Shown: positions 4,920 through 6,281 of the stretch, one piece after another
Layout of the letters: each line of letters opens with the position of its first letter
How positions within the stretch are numbered: position 1 is the stretch's first letter
Assembly: GCA_020724185.1 (NCBI GenBank)
Contig: DYHL01000161.1
Coordinates: forward strand, 1-6,281
Reading direction: 5' to 3'
DNA: 6,281 nucleotides
Origin: Candidatus Nitrosymbiomonas sp.
GTDB lineage: Bacteria > Sysuimicrobiota > Sysuimicrobiia > Sysuimicrobiales > Humicultoraceae
Notes under the pieces: model-generated
The model's input: the letters and a program-made list of their open reading frames with translations, nothing else
Databases searched by the model: none
What the model was told of the DNA's origin: nothing
Translations under genes and position numbers: made by a program

Positions 4920-5819
4920 ATGGCGCCATCCGAGCAGCGGCGCGCGCGGCGACGGTCCGGGGGCGGTTTGCAGAAGGCCGCTTTGGCCGCGGCCATCCTG
5001 TTGCTGGGGATCGCGGCAGGATGGTGGTTGGCCTCTGAGCGGCGGCCGGCCCCGCCCGGTGAGACCTCGGCCCCTCGCGCGGTTCGGACCCCGCCCTCCG
5101 TCCCTCCGACCCGACCCGGCCGGCTTCCGACGCCTGCGCCGACCCACCCGGCTGCCCCATCTGCCAGGGTGGCGATTGTCTTCGATGATGCAGGCGGGGC
5201 TCTGGCCGACGTGGAAGAGGTAATTGCCATTGGGCGGCCGGTCACCGTGGCCGTGCTTCCTGGACTGAGGCACTCTGCCGAGGTCGCCCAAAGGGCCCAG
5301 AGCGCGGGGCTGGAGGTGATCCTGCATCTTCCGCTGGAACCCATGGACGGCGCCAAGGCGCTGGGGCCGGGGGGCGTGACGGTTGCGATGGGCGAGGTTG
5401 AAATCCATGCGACGGTGCGTGCCGGACTCGCGTCCGTCCCAGGCGCCGCCGGTGTGAGCAACCACATGGGATCGCGCGCAACGGCCGACCGGCGCGTCAT
5501 GCGCGCGGTCATGGAGGTGGCTAGGGAGCGCGATCTCTTCTTCCTGGACAGCAAGACCACCCCCCACTCGGTGGTTGGACCTGTCGCGGCAGAGGTCGGT
5601 ATCCGGAGCGCGGCCCGCACCGTGTTCCTGGACAACGAGAACGATCCCGTGGCAATACGCCGTGAGATCCGGCGTCTGATCGAGACTGCCCTCCGCCACG
5701 GTGAGGCGGTAGCCGTCGCACACGCTCAGCGCCTGACCCCGCGCGTGGTTGCGGAGATGCTGCTCGAGTTCGACCGCGCAGGCATTGTGCTTGTGCCTGT
5801 CTCGGCTCTCACCCGTTGA
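4920..5819 (+). CDS. Divergent polysaccharide deacetylase (YibQ family)
   Basis: Member of the divergent polysaccharide deacetylase family (YibQ, formerly DUF610), related in fold to NodB-type carbohydrate deacetylases; its natural substrate is not settled. The 299 residues comprise an Arg-rich cytoplasmic start (6-12), one membrane segment (20-38), a Pro-rich linker (43-80) and an extracytoplasmic domain (82-299). Conserved family features are the acidic pair in VFDDAG (D89/D90), LHLPLEP (135-141), SNHMGS (180-185), FLDSKT (208-213), FLDNE (236-240) and H268 near the end. These cover the likely metal and catalytic positions, so it looks intact. The ATG starts at the base after the ctpA stop (TAGATG), in the same frame and without its own ribosome binding site, so translation probably depends on ribosomes ending ctpA. 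In E. coli yibQ lies beside envC; here it shares a block with an EnvC-like gene and ctpA, supporting a role in the cell envelope. Confidence 0.9.
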   Translation: MAPSEQRRARRRSGGGLQKAALAAAILLLGIAAGWWLASERRPAPPGETSAPRAVRTPPSVPPTRPGRLPTPAPTHPAAPSARVAIVFDDAGGALADVEEVIAIGRPVTVAVLPGLRHSAEVAQRAQSAGLEVILHLPLEPMDGAKALGPGGVTVAMGEVEIHATVRAGLASVPGAAGVSNHMGSRATADRRVMRAVMEVARERDLFFLDSKTTPHSVVGPVAAEVGIRSAARTVFLDNENDPVAIRREIRRLIETALRHGEAVAVAHAQRLTPRVVAEMLLEFDRAGIVLVPVSALTR

Positions 5820-5823
5820 GGTC

Positions 5824-5847
5824 GGGACGGGCTGCCATGCCCGTCCC
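5824..5847 (+). terminator. GC-rich hairpin after the deacetylase gene, possible terminator
   Basis: GGGACGGGC (5824-5832) and GCCCGTCCC (5839-5847) form a perfect nine-bp stem with a six-base loop, five bases after the deacetylase stop. No T run follows, so it is not a classic intrinsic terminator; it may end transcription in a GC-rich genome by another route, or protect the 3' end of the upstream mRNA. It marks the likely boundary between the cell-wall block and the glutamate dehydrogenase gene. Confidence 0.6.
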
Positions 5848-5863
5848 CTGGCGCACAGAGAAG

Positions 5864-5869
5864 AGGAGG
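5864..5869 (+). promoter_or_regulatory. strong ribosome binding site of the glutamate dehydrogenase gene
   Basis: AGGAGG, within a longer AGAGGAGGAGG purine run, ends six bases before the ATG at 5876. It is the best ribosome binding site in the window and fixes that start. No convincing promoter is visible in the 28 bases between it and the preceding hairpin or in the end of the deacetylase gene. Confidence 0.85.
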
Positions 5870-5875
5870 AGGCAC

Positions 5876-6281
5876 ATGAACACGCAGGGCACGGTGGCGC
5901 TGCCGAAGGAAGATCCCTGGGTTGCGGTGCTCCAGCAGTTCAACCGCGCCGCCGATCACCTGCCGTTGAAGAGGGGAGTCCGCGAGTTCCTGGCGTTTCC
6001 CAAGAGGGAACTGGCCGTGAACTTCCCTGTGAAGATGGACGACGGGTCGGTCCGCATCTTCACCGGCTACCGCGTGCACCACAGCACGGTGCTCGGCCCC
6101 AGCAAGGGCGGCATCCGCTACCACGCAGATGTCACGCTGAGCCAGGTGAGGGCGCTGGCGATGCTCATGTCCTGGAAGTGCGCTGTGGTCGGGCTGCCCT
6201 TTGGGGGAGCCAAGGGCGGCGTGGTGGTTGATCCCAAGGGACTGTCTGCGGTGGAGCTGGAGCACCTGACGCGGCGGTACG
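5876..6281 (+). CDS. gdhA: Glu/Leu/Phe/Val dehydrogenase, probable glutamate dehydrogenase (5' part)
   Basis: The first 135 codons of an amino acid dehydrogenase that interconverts L-glutamate and 2-oxoglutarate plus ammonia using NAD(P); the gene runs off the window, and full proteins are about 415-450 residues. The visible part is the substrate-binding N-terminal domain. GPSKGGIRYH (74-83), SWKCAVVGLPFGGAKGG (99-115) and the following VVVDPKG are diagnostic. K77, K101 and K113 have the same mutual spacing (24 and 12) as the two glutamate-binding lysines and the catalytic lysine K125 of Clostridium symbiosum glutamate dehydrogenase. The sequence resembles the GudB/RocG and archaeal type more than E. 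coli GdhA. The cofactor cannot be judged, because the Rossmann domain lies outside the window. The 56-base gap and hairpin upstream suggest a separate transcription unit. Leucine or phenylalanine dehydrogenase is less likely. Confidence 0.93.
   Translation, partial: MNTQGTVALPKEDPWVAVLQQFNRAADHLPLKRGVREFLAFPKRELAVNFPVKMDDGSVRIFTGYRVHHSTVLGPSKGGIRYHADVTLSQVRALAMLMSWKCAVVGLPFGGAKGGVVVDPKGLSAVELEHLTRRY

Noticed and set aside
3699..5723. A 674-codon open frame on the minus strand spanning ctpA and the deacetylase gene
   Set aside because: Its codons are the exact reverse complements of the sense codons, because the two sense genes share a frame. In GC-rich genes TTA, CTA and TCA are rare, so this antisense frame stays open. 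The predicted protein is rich in Gly, His, Arg, Pro and Gln with no recognisable domain, while both sense genes have intact family motifs.
5749..6231. A 160-codon plus-strand frame overlapping the deacetylase end and the glutamate dehydrogenase start
   Set aside because: It is out of frame with both genes, and its translation is low in complexity with no motif. The dehydrogenase frame from 5876 has a strong ribosome binding site and clear catalytic motifs.
5726..6265. A 179-codon minus-strand frame opposite the glutamate dehydrogenase gene
   Set aside because: It is a His/Arg/Pro-rich shadow of a real sense gene; no ribosome binding site or domain supports it.

Overview
The window is a gene-dense, GC-rich (about two thirds by eye) stretch of a bacterial chromosome. 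All seven genes lie on the + strand: surE, ftsE, ftsX, a secreted M23 peptidase of the EnvC/CwlO type, a carboxy-terminal processing protease (ctpA), a YibQ-type divergent polysaccharide deacetylase, and the first 135 codons of a glutamate dehydrogenase. I see no insertion sequence, phage gene, CRISPR array, tRNA or rRNA. The organism cannot be named. FtsEX next to a hydrolase and a Ctp protease is common in Firmicutes-like and deep-branching Terrabacteria, while YibQ-type deacetylases are mostly known from bacteria with an outer membrane. A GC-rich, uncultured-type diderm from that part of the tree would fit, but this is a weak inference.

Layout. surE occupies 18-782. An 89-base gap follows with a possible promoter and a 13-base direct repeat whose second copy carries the ftsE ribosome binding site. 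ftsE (872-1558) overlaps ftsX (1524-2477) by 35 bases, and ftsX overlaps the M23 gene (2474-3616) by the four bases ATGA. An 85-base gap with a weak promoter-like sequence precedes ctpA (3702-4919). The deacetylase gene (4920-5819) starts at the base after the ctpA stop codon, in the same frame. A 9-bp GC-rich hairpin five bases after its stop separates this block from the glutamate dehydrogenase gene (5876 to beyond the end), which has a strong ribosome binding site.

How the genes fit together. FtsE (ATPase) and FtsX (membrane protein with an extracytoplasmic domain) form the complex that, in characterised bacteria, drives a coiled-coil peptidoglycan hydrolase or hydrolase activator outside the membrane. 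The overlapping third gene encodes just such a protein: signal peptide, two coiled-coil stretches and a C-terminal M23 domain with all metal and catalytic residues present, so it should cut peptidoglycan itself, unlike E. coli EnvC. CtpA-type proteases are known to degrade cell-wall hydrolases in some bacteria, so this one may limit the hydrolase, and the deacetylase family is linked to envC in other genomes. The block 872-5819 therefore reads as a cell-wall cleavage module for division, with SurE and glutamate dehydrogenase as metabolic neighbours.

This is mostly a known type of gene neighbourhood; I found no wholly new system. The most interesting details are small: a perfect 14-base palindrome that buries the likely ribosome binding site of the hydrolase gene, the direct repeat before ftsE, two perfect 10-bp inverted repeats inside coding sequence, and the abutting same-frame ctpA/deacetylase junction.
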